From Alitta virens (lineage: Eukaryota > Annelida > Polychaeta > Phyllodocida > Nereididae), in assembly GCA_932294295.1 (NCBI GenBank), contig OW028584.1, forward strand, positions 25,405,638 through 25,469,637: 64,000 nt of DNA. Reading direction: 5' to 3'. A program made the position numbers and the translations under genes. Of the stretch, positions 45,301-57,507 are shown one piece after another (the first letter of the stretch is position 1; each line of letters starts with the position of its first letter). The notes under the pieces are model-generated. The model was not told where the DNA came from and did not search any database. It saw nothing but the letters and a program-made list of their open reading frames with translations.

Positions 45301-48300
45301 CCTCACAGTCTGAGACAACCCATCATAGAGTGCCTGCCACACCCTCATTTTCACTTTTTCTCTTCTATGAAACACAATTTCTCTGATTAATGTATAGAGG
45401 TCCTCACGCCCAGTATTTAAATGGCCACTAGGGGTGCCAAAGTTGCAAACATGGTAATCCGAATCCTGCATTAATCCAGGGCACCCAGGTGTTCCGATTA
45501 ATGAGGGTACACAGTATCTAGATGGTCAACTACATTTGTTATAGACGTTTTCTTTATGAAGATTGGGTGCTTTATGGGCATTTGCTAAAGGTTTTTCTGT
45601 AGCTTTATCAAGTTTTTAAAGGATTCCATGCAATATGCAAGTTTCATACAAACCTTCAATCCAACAAGAGAACATCCATGCATAATTGTTTCGTCTTGAA
45701 AGGGATATATACCCAGATGTAGGAGAAAGCGCTGGTTGGTATCAAGAGTACACAAAATCCCTCCAAAAAGCTGGGGAAGAAAAAGTGAAAGATTGTCTTT
45801 TTCTTTTGCGTCCAGTGACCTGCAACAGAATATATATATATTTTTTTTTTTGATGATGCAGGTGTTGCTTTATTTATATCATGAATTCATGCAAACTATA
45901 TTGATCAGAATTACTGGTTTGATAATGATTAAAGTGACAAAACGTTTTCCTGTATGACCCAGGTTGTGTATTCTAAAAGCGATACAACAGCGTCATCAAA
46001 TACACAACCCCACTCATCATCACAATTATACAAGAATTACCCACTTGGGGCCTCACCGCCGAACGTCCACGAAGGTGCTTTAGCTATCTCTGTCAAATCT
46101 CACCATCTTGTTCTATGGGGAGAAACAGCACAAATGGCACTGTTTATACCGGCATTAGAGACAAAATTCTGCCAAAAAGTATGCAGCTCTGAAGCAGGTC
46201 TTTGATTACCTGCTGGCGAAACAACAAGTAGAAAATTTTTCTGGCCTCATTCATGGCACACAGACACACACCTTCTCTGGTTTCATGCGTATTGAAATAA
46301 CATAGAATTTCAAAATTTGGCACAGGCCTAGTGGCAAAATCTGTTACATGTAAATGGTGAAGCCCAGTAATAATAATTTTGACAAATCATAAATACTAAT
46401 ACAAAGTTCTGTTTTTTTCTTGAGAAGATGCAAGCTTCTATTTTATGACACTTACCTAGTTATTCTTTTAGGCAGGGATGGTTTCTTGGAATCCTGAGAA
46501 TCTTTTCCTTCTTCATCGGGAATTTCCTTATTTTTTGCTTGGTTTACCCTGTGGTCCTTGTGTGTTTCAAGTTCTTGGTTTTGCCTGCTAAAGTATTTCG
46601 CCTGATACGAAGAATAAACGCCTTTGAGTTATTTTTCATAAACTTTAAATACAACAGCAAGAACCAATTTTAATATGGCAAAATGCCAAATCATCAGCCA
46701 TCCTGTTATCTGAAAGTTAACAATTTAACACAGAAAACTCATGCAGTGGGTGGTAATTTGAAAAATGGTGTCAGATTTTGTTACTCATGAAATTAACCAC
46801 TTAAGGGCAAAGATTCAATTTCTTAGGAAAGCTGACATAAGTGAATTCCAATCCAAAGCACCAGAAAAGGGAAAAGCAACTTAACACGATAGTGTAATTT
46901 CCAAAAAATCCTTTACTTGCTCTTCAAGTAACCATCTTTTCTAAAAGTCATTTGGCAAAACCAAAATTTTGGCAACAATGCTTGTAAAATAAAAACTGAT
47001 AAATAAATGTTAACAGCCACTTTACCTCGCCAACAAGGATGATTTTAGATCCTAGACGAATCACAAAATCTGCAATTGCCTGCACTTTGTACAATTTGTG
47101 TTTGAAATTAAATGAACAACTCATTGGGAATTCTGGCCTAAAAACAGAACAATAAATAAACACATATTTTTCCTTTAGTTATTCAAAAAGTTACATCTGA
47201 TTCTTTTCTAAAGACAATTACAATCCTTTGGGATGTATTATTACTCACCGCATAAGGGAAAGACCCTTCATGAATGCTGAGAACATATCGCACAAGATTT
47301 CAAGGAAGTTCATGAAATTTGATTCTTGAAGTTTTTTTTGACATACTTGAGTCTTCAATACCTTCAAAAAGGCAAGGAAGCGGTCATAGACAGAGTATTT
47401 CACCCTGAAAGCATTTTGAGCAACATTATAATGCGGGAAGATACAAAATGAGTTTCGTGCTTAATCATGTTAATGTGCTTAATGCCTCTGGATGTGAAGC
47501 TTGGCCAGCTTATATATAACCAGTCCATACAATGTTAACACATTTACTCCATGTCATGACGAATATGGTCATTTACTTGCCCAAGCATATAGGTAGGTGG
47601 GTGATTAGGGCTTTAGGTCCTGTATTTCTGCACCTGTTGGGTGGGGGCCATGGCAATGAGATGAGGGATGAAACAGCCAACTTAGGCTAGACTGGGATTC
47701 AAACCAACCCGGGACCCAGCGGCTGGAAGCCCAGAGCGCTACCACTGAGCTATGCCCTGCCTTTGCACCAGCATAGACAACATAGACAATTTTAATCTAC
47801 TGTAGCATGTGATGGGTATTCAGCTGAGAAGTAGAGTGGCCAATCCATTTATCATTACAATCTATTTCATTATCAGTGGTCTTCAATAGCCATAAAATTC
47901 TAAGTCATAATAATACTTATTATTTCTAATATTATTCATAGGTAATTTATTGGCGCGAGAAGATTTCACCAAATCTGGGTAAATCAGTTTTTTTCAGTTT
48001 GTTCAGGCGATATTATGACTATTTTATTTTAAGGGAGGGCTTTAGAATGGTAGTAGAAGTCGGAGTCGAGTAGTCGGAGGGTGTTGGGTGGAGTTGGCAG
48101 TCAGAGTCCAAGTCGAAAAAAAAAGAACTGGCGACTCCTGACCCCTCAAAAAATAAATTAAAATCCAACTGACAACATAATCAATATGTCAGATGCAGTT
48201 TATCTCATCTTAAAAATCAAAACTATTAATTGCATTGTACGAATGTAAATTGTTTAATGTACTTTATGCACTTGACATATCACTGTGCAAAACCTGATTT

Positions 48301-49706
48301 TTTCTTATAATGATAATATTTGTGATTATACTGCGATGCTAGGAGTCAGAGTTGGCTCTTCTGAGGCCAAAGGATTTGGAGTCGGGAGTCATTTAATTTT
48401 TTACCTATTTTTAGGCATGAAGATACAGTAGTGTCAGAGTTCTGGTCTGGAAACTAAAGTATTACACCCTTCTCCCCTGTCAGACAGACACTGGTAATAA
48501 CAATAGGCCTAACCCTCTTCAAACTTTGTTCAGTGAAGTTAAAAAAGCCCATGGCAAGACCTATTTATTAACTGGTCAATTCACTTACCAATCATACTTA
48601 TTAAGCTCACGTTTCCTTTCTACAACTTTCATAAATTCTCGAATGAGAATTGCTGTTTCTGGTTCATGGAGTTTCAAAGGTATCCATTCCAGAAGCTCCT
48701 TTCCTACCTCAGTCCTGTCAGAAGGGAAAAATTTAACCAAAGTTTTGATATAGTTATTTGGAGAACATATTCTAATGCAACAGATATTCCCTGGAGTAAA
48801 AGTTCTGATAATTGCAGTTACCAAATCTCAATATGGCTGACTACATTCCAGTCTACTCCTAACAAGGCTGATTATGAGATAGCAGTACTTCTTCCTCCAT
48901 AACTTTCAAATGATAATCCCATTGAATAACTTCAGCTATCTGTACACAGCTTTGCCCCACAAATATTGACAGCAGCTGATAAGTCCATTTATGCTTCATA
49001 GGTTTATTTATAACACAACAATGATGAAAAAGATCTAATCAGTATGTAATTAGTCTTACAAACATTATCAAAGAGAAGCAAAAAAAAGTTACATACCATG
49101 GTGGCAAATTTGTTGGCTTTGGTCCATGCAAACTATTTAGCAGTACGTTGTCTATGGACAAGGTGGTGTCGATTGGGTACAATAGATACTGGGGTAAAAC
49201 AATTTTTGGTGTCACTTTGAAAGCTTTAAATACATCATCAGCTTGAGAATTCCAGTTACATATTGGAGTATCTAAAATTCTGTAGATTGACGGAGGAATA
49301 TAAAGAGAATCGGAGCATTGAGAAGGTTTGGCAGACAATGCTTCAGTACATCGAGCTACAGGAGATTGGGAAAATGTTTCAAGTGGAGAAGAACCAGACA
49401 AAGACCCTTCGGGAGATTCACTGCTGTAAACTTCTTCTTTAAAGGTACACAAAGTTGCTGTATCATCTTGCAAATATCTAAGCTCTTCCTCAGGATCACC
49501 AAAGACTAGTAATTCATTTTGCATGCCCTGTTCAGCACCGCTAGAAACATCACTAGAATCACTTGCAAGTTTATCATCAGTGGCATAGGGCTGCACCCGA
49601 TGTGCTTTTTTTCCACGCGGTCTTCCCTCGGTGCTGAAGACGCCTTTCTTCAACGGAGTTTGATGACATAATATCTCAATTTCTTGAGGAGATATGGTGA
49701 CATCCA
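39303..49706 (-). CDS. Multi-exon gene with a PD-(D/E)XK nuclease-like domain, catalytic motif intact
   Basis: Exons recognised on the minus strand are 49706-49097, 48714-48589, 47404-47249, 47137-47026, 46601-46456 and the last, 39494-39303. The first five join in frame (phases 2,2,2,0). The exon at 46601 ends in phase 2 while the last starts in phase 0, so at least one exon between them is missing from my model. The exon at 49706 begins TG after the acceptor, so an upstream exon supplies the previous base (possibly the A of ATG). The N-terminal ~150 residues are Ser/Glu-rich and disordered. The core has ADFVIRLGSKIILVGE, then AKYF in the next exon: D-x13-E-x-K. The final helix (LFKMRHMKSFFQILYSM) matches the end of the plus-strand paralogue. 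A nuclease role is inferred; family unnamed. Confidence 0.68.
40345..41427 (+). repeat. 1083-bp tandem duplication, copy 1
   Basis: Nearly identical to 41428-42510. The inner structure is four units of about 255 bp, with the marker GTTAAGGGTTGATGC at 40521, 40776 and 41032 and a variant at 41284. Confidence 0.93.
41428..42510 (+). repeat. 1083-bp tandem duplication, copy 2
   Basis: Same length and inner units as copy 1 (markers at 41604, 41859, 42115, 42367). One of the few differences is GTATTCCC versus ATATTCCC near the start. The outer and inner junctions share GCAAC. Confidence 0.93.
42575..44291 (+). CDS. Small three-exon gene inside the TIR transposon (113 aa, unknown)
   Basis: Proposed exons are 42575-42603 (ATG GCA GGC..., donor GTAAGT), 43790-43844 (donor GTATGA) and 44034-44291. 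Acceptors are TTTTTACAG and TTATTCCAG. The phases agree and give 113 residues. A second donor in exon 2 at about 43885 would end the frame early. The product has a charged N-terminal half, a helix (LLKRQMIAAMLLTFVEYQIDW) and a Cys-rich end with SCTVCRTG, possibly metal-binding. A poly(A) signal follows at 44410. I recognise no family. It could be an element-encoded accessory protein or a captured host fragment. Confidence 0.5.
42661..42765. repeat. (ATCA)n/(ATCT)n microsatellite
   Basis: Compound tetranucleotide tract in the first intron of the small gene. Confidence 0.85.
44410..44415 (+). terminator. AATAAA poly(A) signal of the transposon gene
   Basis: It lies 119 bases after the stop of the proposed small gene, inside the transposon. 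Confidence 0.5.
44977..46089. other. Intron sequence, nothing firm
   Basis: Part of the long intron of the minus-strand gene. A piece near 45480-45510 resembles a Tigger/pogo-type transposon end (CCGATTAATGAGGGTAC), but no partner was found. Confidence 0.35.
46090..46345 (+). repeat. Interspersed repeat family X, copy 3
   Basis: Matches the second half of 17932-18410 in the same orientation (CAGCTCTGAAGCA, TGCTGGCGAAAC, TTTTTCTGGCCT). Confidence 0.6.
47600..47760 (-). mobile_element. tRNA-derived SINE, copy 3
   Basis: Same body and tRNA-like head as copy 1, more diverged. It is in an intron of the minus-strand gene. Confidence 0.85.
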
Positions 49707-49854
49707 CTGTAGGGAAAAAAAGGTCTCTTTCAGAAGTTGGTAAAATTCAATTTTGACCAAAACTGGGCCAATATTTGACAATGACTGCAGCATTTTCTCT
49801 AGAAGAACAGATTTGAACATGCAATGATGAAGAAGTAATATTACATCTTAATAG

Positions 49855-50033
49855 TGGGTGATTAGGGGGCTTTACGTCCTGTAGTTCTGCACCAGTTGGG
49901 CTAATTAGGATGACAGAGACCATGGCAATGAGACGAAGGATGAAACAGCCATCCAACTTAGACTCGACCGGGAATCGAACCCGCAACCCAGCGGTTGGAA
50001 GCCCAGAGTGCTACCTCTGAGCTAGGCCCCCGC
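49855..50033 (-). mobile_element. tRNA-derived SINE, copy 4
   Basis: Full-length copy with A and B boxes readable on the minus strand. It lies just upstream of the first recognised exon of the minus-strand gene. Confidence 0.88.
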
Positions 50034-50256
50034 CCTCAAGATACTTGAATAACATGACTAGCTATATAAGTACAAAGTGAGGAGTATAAGTACAAAGGCT
50101 ACGGACAAAAGGTACTTAGTAAAGTGTTTAGGTTTAACAAACATGGGGTTTGCAGTGAATAAAGTTCATACACGTGGAAGTCACACATTTCTTGGGATGT
50201 GAATATCCCAGAACGAGATGTTCCCTCTCCTTGGTCCATGGGAGTGGCCTGACGCA

Positions 50257-50447
50257 GTTGGCAAACGCCAAACTGCTGCCTGTTGAAGTCCAGTTGGCAA
50301 GTACCAAACTGGGCAAGTACCAGACTGGTGCAGGGTGAAGTTCAGTTGGCAAGCACCAAACTGTTGCAGGATGAAGTTCAGTTGACAAGCACCAAACTTT
50401 TGCAGTGTGAAGTACAGCTGGCAAGCGCCAAACTGTTGCAGGATGTG
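50257..50447 (+). repeat. 36-bp minisatellite, about five units
   Basis: Units start at 50257, 50293, 50345, 50381 and 50417 with consensus GTTGGCAAGCACCAAACTGT then TGCAGGATGAAGTTCA. One partial unit sits between the second and third. Confidence 0.85.
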
Positions 50448-50599
50448 CAGGGTTCACTAGGGGAGAGTGGACTGTTACCCCATATAGCGATGTAGTTTTG
50501 TATTGCGTTGACTGGACGTGGGGTGGCATGTGGTTCAGTGGGGATGATAAGAGTGGGTGTAGCCCCCTATCTGTGTTTATAGCGATGAAATTTAATCTG

Positions 50600-53110
50600 T
50601 ATGGCGGAGTTGACGAGGGTAATCTGTGATAGATGGATTACGTTGGACAGATTAGCAGCCTGTGTCACCTCTCCTGAGCGCAAGCAGGCATGGTAGGTGA
50701 GTAAAAATAGGGCATGCCAGACGGGAATGCATATGGGAGTGCTTGCAGCAGGGATCGCCGGATATTTTTAGTAATTGGCAGCAGTTGGTTGTTGGTGGGG
50801 GTCTGCTGGTTCCGAATGCCCTGCAGAGTTTTGGTTACGATAAATGTGGCTGTGGGATCAGTTGAATGCTGACAGATATGAGCGGATGGTTGTGTGGGAA
50901 AGGGATTTGTTATGTAGATGAATAAGGAAGAGGCATACATGTATGAGTTGGCCGTGTACGGTTGCAGGTATGCTTTTAGAGCTGTGTCCAATTGAGTTTG
51001 AAGTTGGTTGGCCTGAGGCGATGTGGAATGGGTGTTGGCTGAAGATCAGCCCCAAATTGACGTTGCAGAGATGTGTGAACCTGGCAACGGGAAATGGCAT
51101 CACATAAAACATTTTGAATACCGGGTATGTGGTTAGATTTTAAGTGGATGTTATTGTGAAGGAGGATGAGGGAATGGAGGATTTGCATGATGAAGTGACA
51201 TTTTGAGGAATGCTTGTTAAGGATTTGGACTACGACCATGTTGGTAAGGTAATTTTTGAGTTGCGGAGCTTGTGTGCGAACATGCAATAGTGATGTAGAT
51301 AGGGTAGAGCTCCAGTACGGTGATGTGGAGTTGTTTCCAAAATTCTGGCCAGAAACCTTGGATACAGGCTTTGCCATATGTTGCACCAAAGCCGATTTTA
51401 GAAGTATCCGCACACAGCATAATATGGGTAGAGTTAACGACAGAGAGAGGGTGTATGAAGGTGCGTCCGTTTTGGTTGGTCAAAAAATCGGCCCACATTT
51501 GGAGGTCAAGTTCGGCAGCGCTGTTGATCTGGATGTGTTGATTTAAATTGAGTTTCCCTATAGTAAGAGCCTGCAGAAAATGTTCCGTCTTGCAAGTTGT
51601 CAGACATTGGTGGTGTATTCGTGGAGCTTTTCAGGGGGGAGCTTCGCATCCATTGAGATTGAGTCCAGCTCGATTCCTTGAAAGGTAATGAGGTTGGTGG
51701 GGCCCTCTGTTTTGTGAAGGGCGATGGGGACGCCAATGGAAGTGCACATTTGGATGAATGTGTTAAGGTATGAAAGGCACTGTTGTCGATTATGATGGAT
51801 AAACATGTCATCAAGGACCTTAACCACTTGTGATCTTGTATTTATTGTGGAGAATCCATGAAAGAGCATCGGAGACTAAAAACTGCAGCATGATGGAGAT
51901 GCTCCCATACTCAACATCTTTTTGTTGTAATATTTGTTGCCGAAGCGGAATCCAAGCAGGTTGTATTGTAAAGGGCGGACGGGAATGATGCGGAATGCGT
52001 CGGAGATGTCAGTTTTTGCAAAGCAGCAGGGGCATGTCGCTGTATGTGATAGATGGCATCTTGAATATTTTGATACTGGACGGTGGTGTGTTGCTTGGGT
52101 ATATTGTAATTGACAGAAGTTTGGTCATATGGATAAGACAGATTGTGGAGCAGGCGGAATTTTCCGGGGGTGGACTTTTCCCTCAATGCAAGGGGGGGGG
52201 AACTTCTAAAGTGGGGAAGATGGGGCTGCTGAAAGGGGCCGGCAATACGATGAAGTTTAGTTTGTACTGTAATTTCTCCCTGACAAAATCTGGATTGTGT
52301 AGGGCTGATGGTGAATTTTTGGAATTAATTTCGAAATGGAGTTTGAAACTGTTGGTGATACCGTCAATGATGAAATCCCTGTGTGGGTAACCAACCAGCT
52401 GCTCATTTAGCTGTTCAGCTATCACGGGTGTTGCGAGCTTTGCTGCTGTTGTATCTCTGGGTGTCGCGGCTGTGTGAGGAAGTGAATTGCATCACTGGTT
52501 CTTGGCATGGTAGACGAAGCAGTAGCCCGGTGGGGGGTGTTTATCGTTGGAGCTCTTGCTTGGTGTTTTGTTGTTGGCTTGACGAAAAGACTTGTTGTCG
52601 TAGCTACTGTCGAAATGCCCGCAATTCAAGATCTTGTCGGACTTGGTCCCAGCTGCATGGGGTGAACTCACGGTCCATCCTGAATTGGGCGTCGTACCAG
52701 TGCCAATTGGCACCGTTTGCCATGAGGTCCTTCACGTGTTGGGCATATGTGAGGATTTGGCCAATGTGTTGTGGGAAGCGCTCCATGAAGATGGCAGTGA
52801 ACGTTTCCATTGCCTGGCCCCATTCAGCTTCATTGAGTTGCTTTTTCCTTTTGGAAGCGAGTTGGAAATGAGGTTGTCCATCCACAGTGGTCAAGGCCAG
52901 AGTGTAGTCTGTTGATCTTGTAGAGTGGAGAAGATCACCCAACTCGATGTATTTATGCTGCCAAATCCTGGATTTGATTGAATGGGGCAAGTTTTGGCCG
53001 AGGGTTGTGGATAGCTGTGGTAGGCGCAATGGCATCAAAATGCTGGAAGTGCCCGGATGTTGAGGCTCCAGAAGGGTTTTACCACTGTTGCCGTTTACCG
53101 CCAAAAGCCC
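50600..53110 (-). pseudogene. DIRS/Ngaro-like tyrosine-recombinase retroelement, decayed
   Basis: Minus-strand blocks in order: a Gag-like part (53104-52604) with WHWYDAQFRMDR; RT (about 52425-51600) with FRLLHNLSYPYD and VVKVLDDMFIHH then LPPEKL; RNase H (about 51498-51050) with LCADTSKIGFGATYG and a later DAISR block; and the start of a recombinase-like part (about 50990-50665) with TANSYM and TFIVTKTLQGIR. Frameshifts separate the blocks. In this class the YR replaces a DDE integrase. The C-terminal recombinase catalytic residues were not found. Confidence 0.78.
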
Positions 53111-54021
53111 ATTGGGGCACCAATGGGTTTATAAGTTTTAATTCTGCATAATTGTATAGATGCCATTGCCGTCCTCATGTCAACGAGTTGGTTGTCAACA
53201 AAATGGTTGTCAACAATTTTGCGTGTCAACGAACTGACTCGATACCCCACTCTTGCCAAGTCTTGGATAAACCAGAGATATTATCCAAGGTCCACTCAAG
53301 AGCATTTTCGCGTGGTTGGGCGCTGGCCTATCCCTGACTTGTGAAAGTGAAGCATGACGGTTTTTTTTTTTGCTCTTCAGTTTTGAGCGTGGCCTAACAT
53401 TATCGATGTGTGCCCCGGCCTGGGGCCCAACACAGCTCCCAACCTCTTTTTAGACTGGATGATACTTGTTGGAGTATCCAACCTAAGATTTGAGGTTGGA
53501 CAGATTCCTCAGTCTAAATATGTCTGTTGTGCCCCTATTTTAGGTCTAATGTCTAATGTTTGATTTTCTCTGCTAAAATTTTACTGGACAATTTTTATCT
53601 GAAAAACGATAGAATCAGAATTTTCATTAATGTGTTCCAAATTTACATACACGGCATTTTCATGATTGCCAATAGCTCCTGGCCGAAGAGCTACTGTTCT
53701 GACTCATTGAAAACATTGGCGATCAATTTGACTAGTGTCTAAATCGGCGAACCCACAGCAGTCATGGGGCTTCTGGCACCTGTTATTGGGGACAAAGTAT
53801 AAAAAAAAACTAAGATTATGCAAAAATATATAAAATCCACACACTTCATAACTTTATTCAGCCAAGTTTAGCACTGAATTGTCCCATGTTTCCATATTCC
53901 CCCAAGCCGAATCACTGAGTGTATTAATTCTATAGAGCTGGCAAATGTACAAAAAAACAAAAACGTAAACCTCTTGCTCCTACTTTTCTCTTCCATTAAT
54001 GTTAGATTAATGCATTACATA
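53111..54021. other. Intergenic, nothing recognised
   Basis: No gene or repeat end could be supported. A 5' exon of the minus-strand nuclease-like gene may be here but was not identified. Confidence 0.35.
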
Positions 54022-54530
54022 AGCCCCTTCACACATAGCCAGATCAGACGCCAGAGCATCCCGGAGTATCACTCCGGATAATACCCTGTAGACCTCGTGT
54101 TTCCGGCATTGTCAAGGGCGATCTGGGACCACCGTGAGCCTCCCGGGGAAAAATTAAACATGTTCAATTTTTCATGCCGGAGGTCCCATAGTAATTTAAT
54201 CCGTGTTGATCCGTGTAGACTCACGAATGAACACGGTGTAAAGACCAGTTATATTTGCGAAGGCACTGTGTAAAATCCAGTTCACTCCACACTCTTCCGG
54301 GACAGTGGTGTTAACTCCGGCAACAACTGGGGACCTCTCCGTGTTGCACCAGGCACCGTCGTGTTTCAACCGTACATACCCTTGTTGACACCGTATTGCC
54401 ATCGTGTACACACCGCCAAACATTTCTTTTTTGTTGACATTTTCAGCTCTTGTTCCCGGACCACCCCGGAGTGAAAAATTTTTACTCCGGGACACTCGGA
54501 CGTCTTATCCGGCTATGTGTGAAGGGGGCT
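54022..54530. mobile_element. TIR element, 509 bp
   Basis: The left end AGCCCCTTCACACATAGCC pairs with the right end GGCTATGTGTGAAGGGGGCT. Flanking ATA on both sides is a possible 3-bp target duplication, as in PIF/Harbinger-type elements. No transposase is inside. Confidence 0.75.
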
Positions 54531-54933
54531 ATAGACTAAATTGAACAATTAGTGCTTGCTTAGTATTAAAAACACATTTTCTCATGCTAAAACTACTGCT
54601 TTGTTTCGCAATTAATTTTTGAATTTGCCAACTGTTTGTTTACATCACGTGACGAAACTGGTGGCAACGATCAACAATGATCGACTTGCTTGATTCAGAC
54701 AAAGATTTTAATAAAAATACAGGTTTTCCAAAGAAAAAATGTTTCACCAAATAATGAATGACTGAAAGGCCTGACTATGACGTCACCATTGTGATGTCAT
54801 TGTGACCTCATTAGAGCCAATGGCGATTTCATCACATGCCAATTGTGAGGTCATCAACCCAGATTGCATTGCACTGTAAAATAAAAATGGTGGCATCAAG
54901 AAGAGAGCTGTTTTCTGTCAGAAACGGTAATAG

Positions 54934-56176
54934 GTCGATTCGTCACTGCGCGATTCCACCCCGTGAAAACTTGACGGTTCGTCACTGTGGTTGATTCATC
55001 ACCCGATATTGGTCTTTCGTCAGTGGCTACACGCGAAAACGCCTCCAGCCAAAAATGGCTACAAAATTTAATGGCATTCCCAAAACAGCTACAACCAGAA
55101 CGGCTACAATGAACAGATAACAAAAACGTCAACACGGTTATGCCAAAGCCATATCCAAAACGGCTACAGCCATAAATTCGAAGTCCAAAACGACTACACT
55201 TTCATACACCAAAATGGCTACATTTTCAGAAAACAAAGTGCAGCTACGATCACAAGGAGAAGCCACAATCTTGATATTACAGTACCTATAGTTACACATT
55301 GGTTGCAGCACCATCTACCATCTATGGCGATCAGCCATAGACCATAAATAAGTCTTGTTCTTGACCCAGTTATGTTTATTTATAAAACATATTTATACAA
55401 GGTATAAACATTTTGAGCAGCAGCTCTTTCACAAAATGGCCCTGTACAAGTAAATAAAAACATTAAAAAGAAGAAAAAATACAACAGAAACTAAAGCTAA
55501 CAAATAAAAGCTAGTGTATAGATAAAACAATTATATATAATGATGTAAGATAAAAATACTTCCTGGCCTCTTTTTTTTAAATATCTAAACTGCTACACTG
55601 CTCAAGGGAGTCAGGTAGAGAGTTCCAATTTGTAGCACCAATATATGAAAAACAATTCTTGGTAAATTCCAAGTTTACACTTGGGACATGTACATTATTT
55701 TTCATTACATGACCTTGTTTCTCTGTTTGTCACTTCCATCTGCATGGTAATAACATTAGTCAGATAATCTGGTACTAAACCATGTATAGATTTAAACATT
55801 AAAACTGACATAAAATAATCACGTCTTTGCTTTATATACCAGTGTAATTCCTTTACAAGATCAGTTGTACAGTTATGTTTTTTTAATTGTAACTTTGTGT
55901 TATTAAATGTGTTTTTCATTTTGGTCTTTAGACGTTTTTGTCTGTTGATGTTTTGGTCTATGTGGCTGTAGCCGTTTTGGTATCATGGTCAGCGGAAAAG
56001 GCACTTGCTGTAGACGTTATGGTTAAGTAGTGAAAAAGCATGTTGACGTTTTAATTGGTTAAGGCTTAATAAACTTGTTGACGTTTTGGTTATGTCTCAA
56101 ATATTGGTGTAGCCGTTTTTTCGAGTGACGAATGGACCCGTTTTGACGGGGACGAATCGCGCAGTGACGCATCGAC
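54934..56176. mobile_element. TIR element flanked by TAG, 1.24 kb, with a LINE piece inside
   Basis: Inverted ends start GTCGATTCGTCACTGCGCGA (one mismatch) and are flanked by TAG on both sides. Arms contain recurring CGGCTACA words on the left and their complements (TAGCCGTTTT) on the right. A LINE fragment interrupts the middle. Confidence 0.72.
55490..55925 (-). pseudogene. LINE RT C-terminal fragment inside the TAG-flanked element
   Basis: The frame includes KELHWYIKQRRDYFMSVLMF and IHGLVPDYL, then, after a break, TNWNSLPDSL. This is the typical end of CR1/L2-like RT proteins. Confidence 0.7.
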
Positions 56177-56435
56177 TAGAAAGCATAAGAAACCGGTTAA
56201 AGGTGCCCTCCAGTGACCTTTTTTTATTAGTCATTTTGAAAAAACTAGTGTTTCTGAGTGCATTCCCCACAGTTACAGCATTTAATACCCTCTCCACTCG
56301 ACAATATTTGACCTAATCTGCTAGCTGCTGGCTGAGGGGATTCCCTCCTGTGAAAGCGCCCTCTAGTGAGACGCCATTTTTGGCAGTGACGTCACAGGGG
56401 TCTTCTCCACCCTGCAGCAGGGGGCAAACACATGT

Positions 56436-56660
56436 TTGTTTACATGCAACATGGCAGAGAGTGATGATGACAGCTGCTTTATTTTAACAATAGAAGTTGA
56501 TTACCCATCAGATAACTCAAGTAATGCAAGTGACAATGATCTTGAAGGTTCAGAGTTAGATTTAGCATCAGAAAATGAAGAATATAATGGAGTAATTCAA
56601 GGGTATATGTTTGAACCTGTAGTGGACCATTCAGGTGGCTATGAGCCATCTCACAAGTGA
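56436..56660 (+). CDS. Short acidic ORF or first exon in the TTAA-flanked element (75 aa)
   Basis: It starts at ATG 56436 or ATG 56451 (ACATGG context; MAESDDDSC). The product is Asp/Glu/Ser-rich and ends near IQGYMFEPVVD. Acidic leaders followed by a YMFEP-like block occur at the start of a P2X7-C-terminal-like zinc-binding family in invertebrate genomes; this resemblance is from memory and weak. No continuing exon was found. Confidence 0.3.
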   Translation: MFTCNMAESDDDSCFILTIEVDYPSDNSSNASDNDLEGSELDLASENEEYNGVIQGYMFEPVVDHSGGYEPSHK

Positions 56661-57179
56661 ACAAGTTCCACAAGGCAGCCCATCATCTTATTTGGGTGTA
56701 CTTGTATTAATGTGCAATAACCATCAATTAACTACAAATTCATCATGTCTATTGATAATTACCTTAATAATGTTTTATGTAACCATCATTGATGTAAATT
56801 CCATTGTGTAGATCCCTGGCTTTGTTCACATTATGCTGTAGTATACACACATATCACAACCAACCTATTATTTAGTACACAATTAAACTTGACAAGTTGT
56901 TATTCGAAAGGCCTTTTTTGCAGGTTATACAAGTTGTTAATTAGTATATCTGTCCCCCCCCCCCGTATATCTGCCCCCCCCCCCCCCTCCAAATTCCCTT
57001 ACTCTGCAAGAAGACTTGTAAATTTATTCAATCAAAACAACAACAAAAATTTATAAAATAAACTAAATTAAACCTGTGTGTTGATATCAGCTGCAATTTT
57101 CCACTCCTAAATTTTTGGTTTACATTTTCTGCTTGGTACTTTTCTGATGCATTTATTGATGTATGACATGTATGACATG

Positions 57180-57507
57180 CAAATAAGTCCAATAATGAAA
57201 TATACTTCAGAAGTTTGGTTTCAAAATAAAAATATAAATAACCTAGAAAAACATCTTAAGAACCAAAATGTCAACTTCAACTATAGCCCTATATTGTGAT
57301 CTTGGAAGATTTCCTATAGCCTTAAGATTGAAATGTAGATTAGTGAACTATTGGAAAAGACTAATAGGGTTTAACTCAAGACATCCAGTAAAACAAGCCT
57401 CCAATATATTCCTTGATTTAAATAACATGGGACAGACTAACTGGTGTACCACTCTCCGGAATATCTTATCGGAAACCAATCATCTTATTATTAGAAAACA
57501 TTAATGT
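57180..57507 (+). pseudogene. LINE RT C-terminal fragment in the TTAA element
   Basis: SSEVWFQNKN in one frame and STIALYCDLGRFPIALRL then YWKRLIGF in another match the usual C-terminal EVW...YGDLGRFP...YWKRL pattern of several LINE families. Confidence 0.6.
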
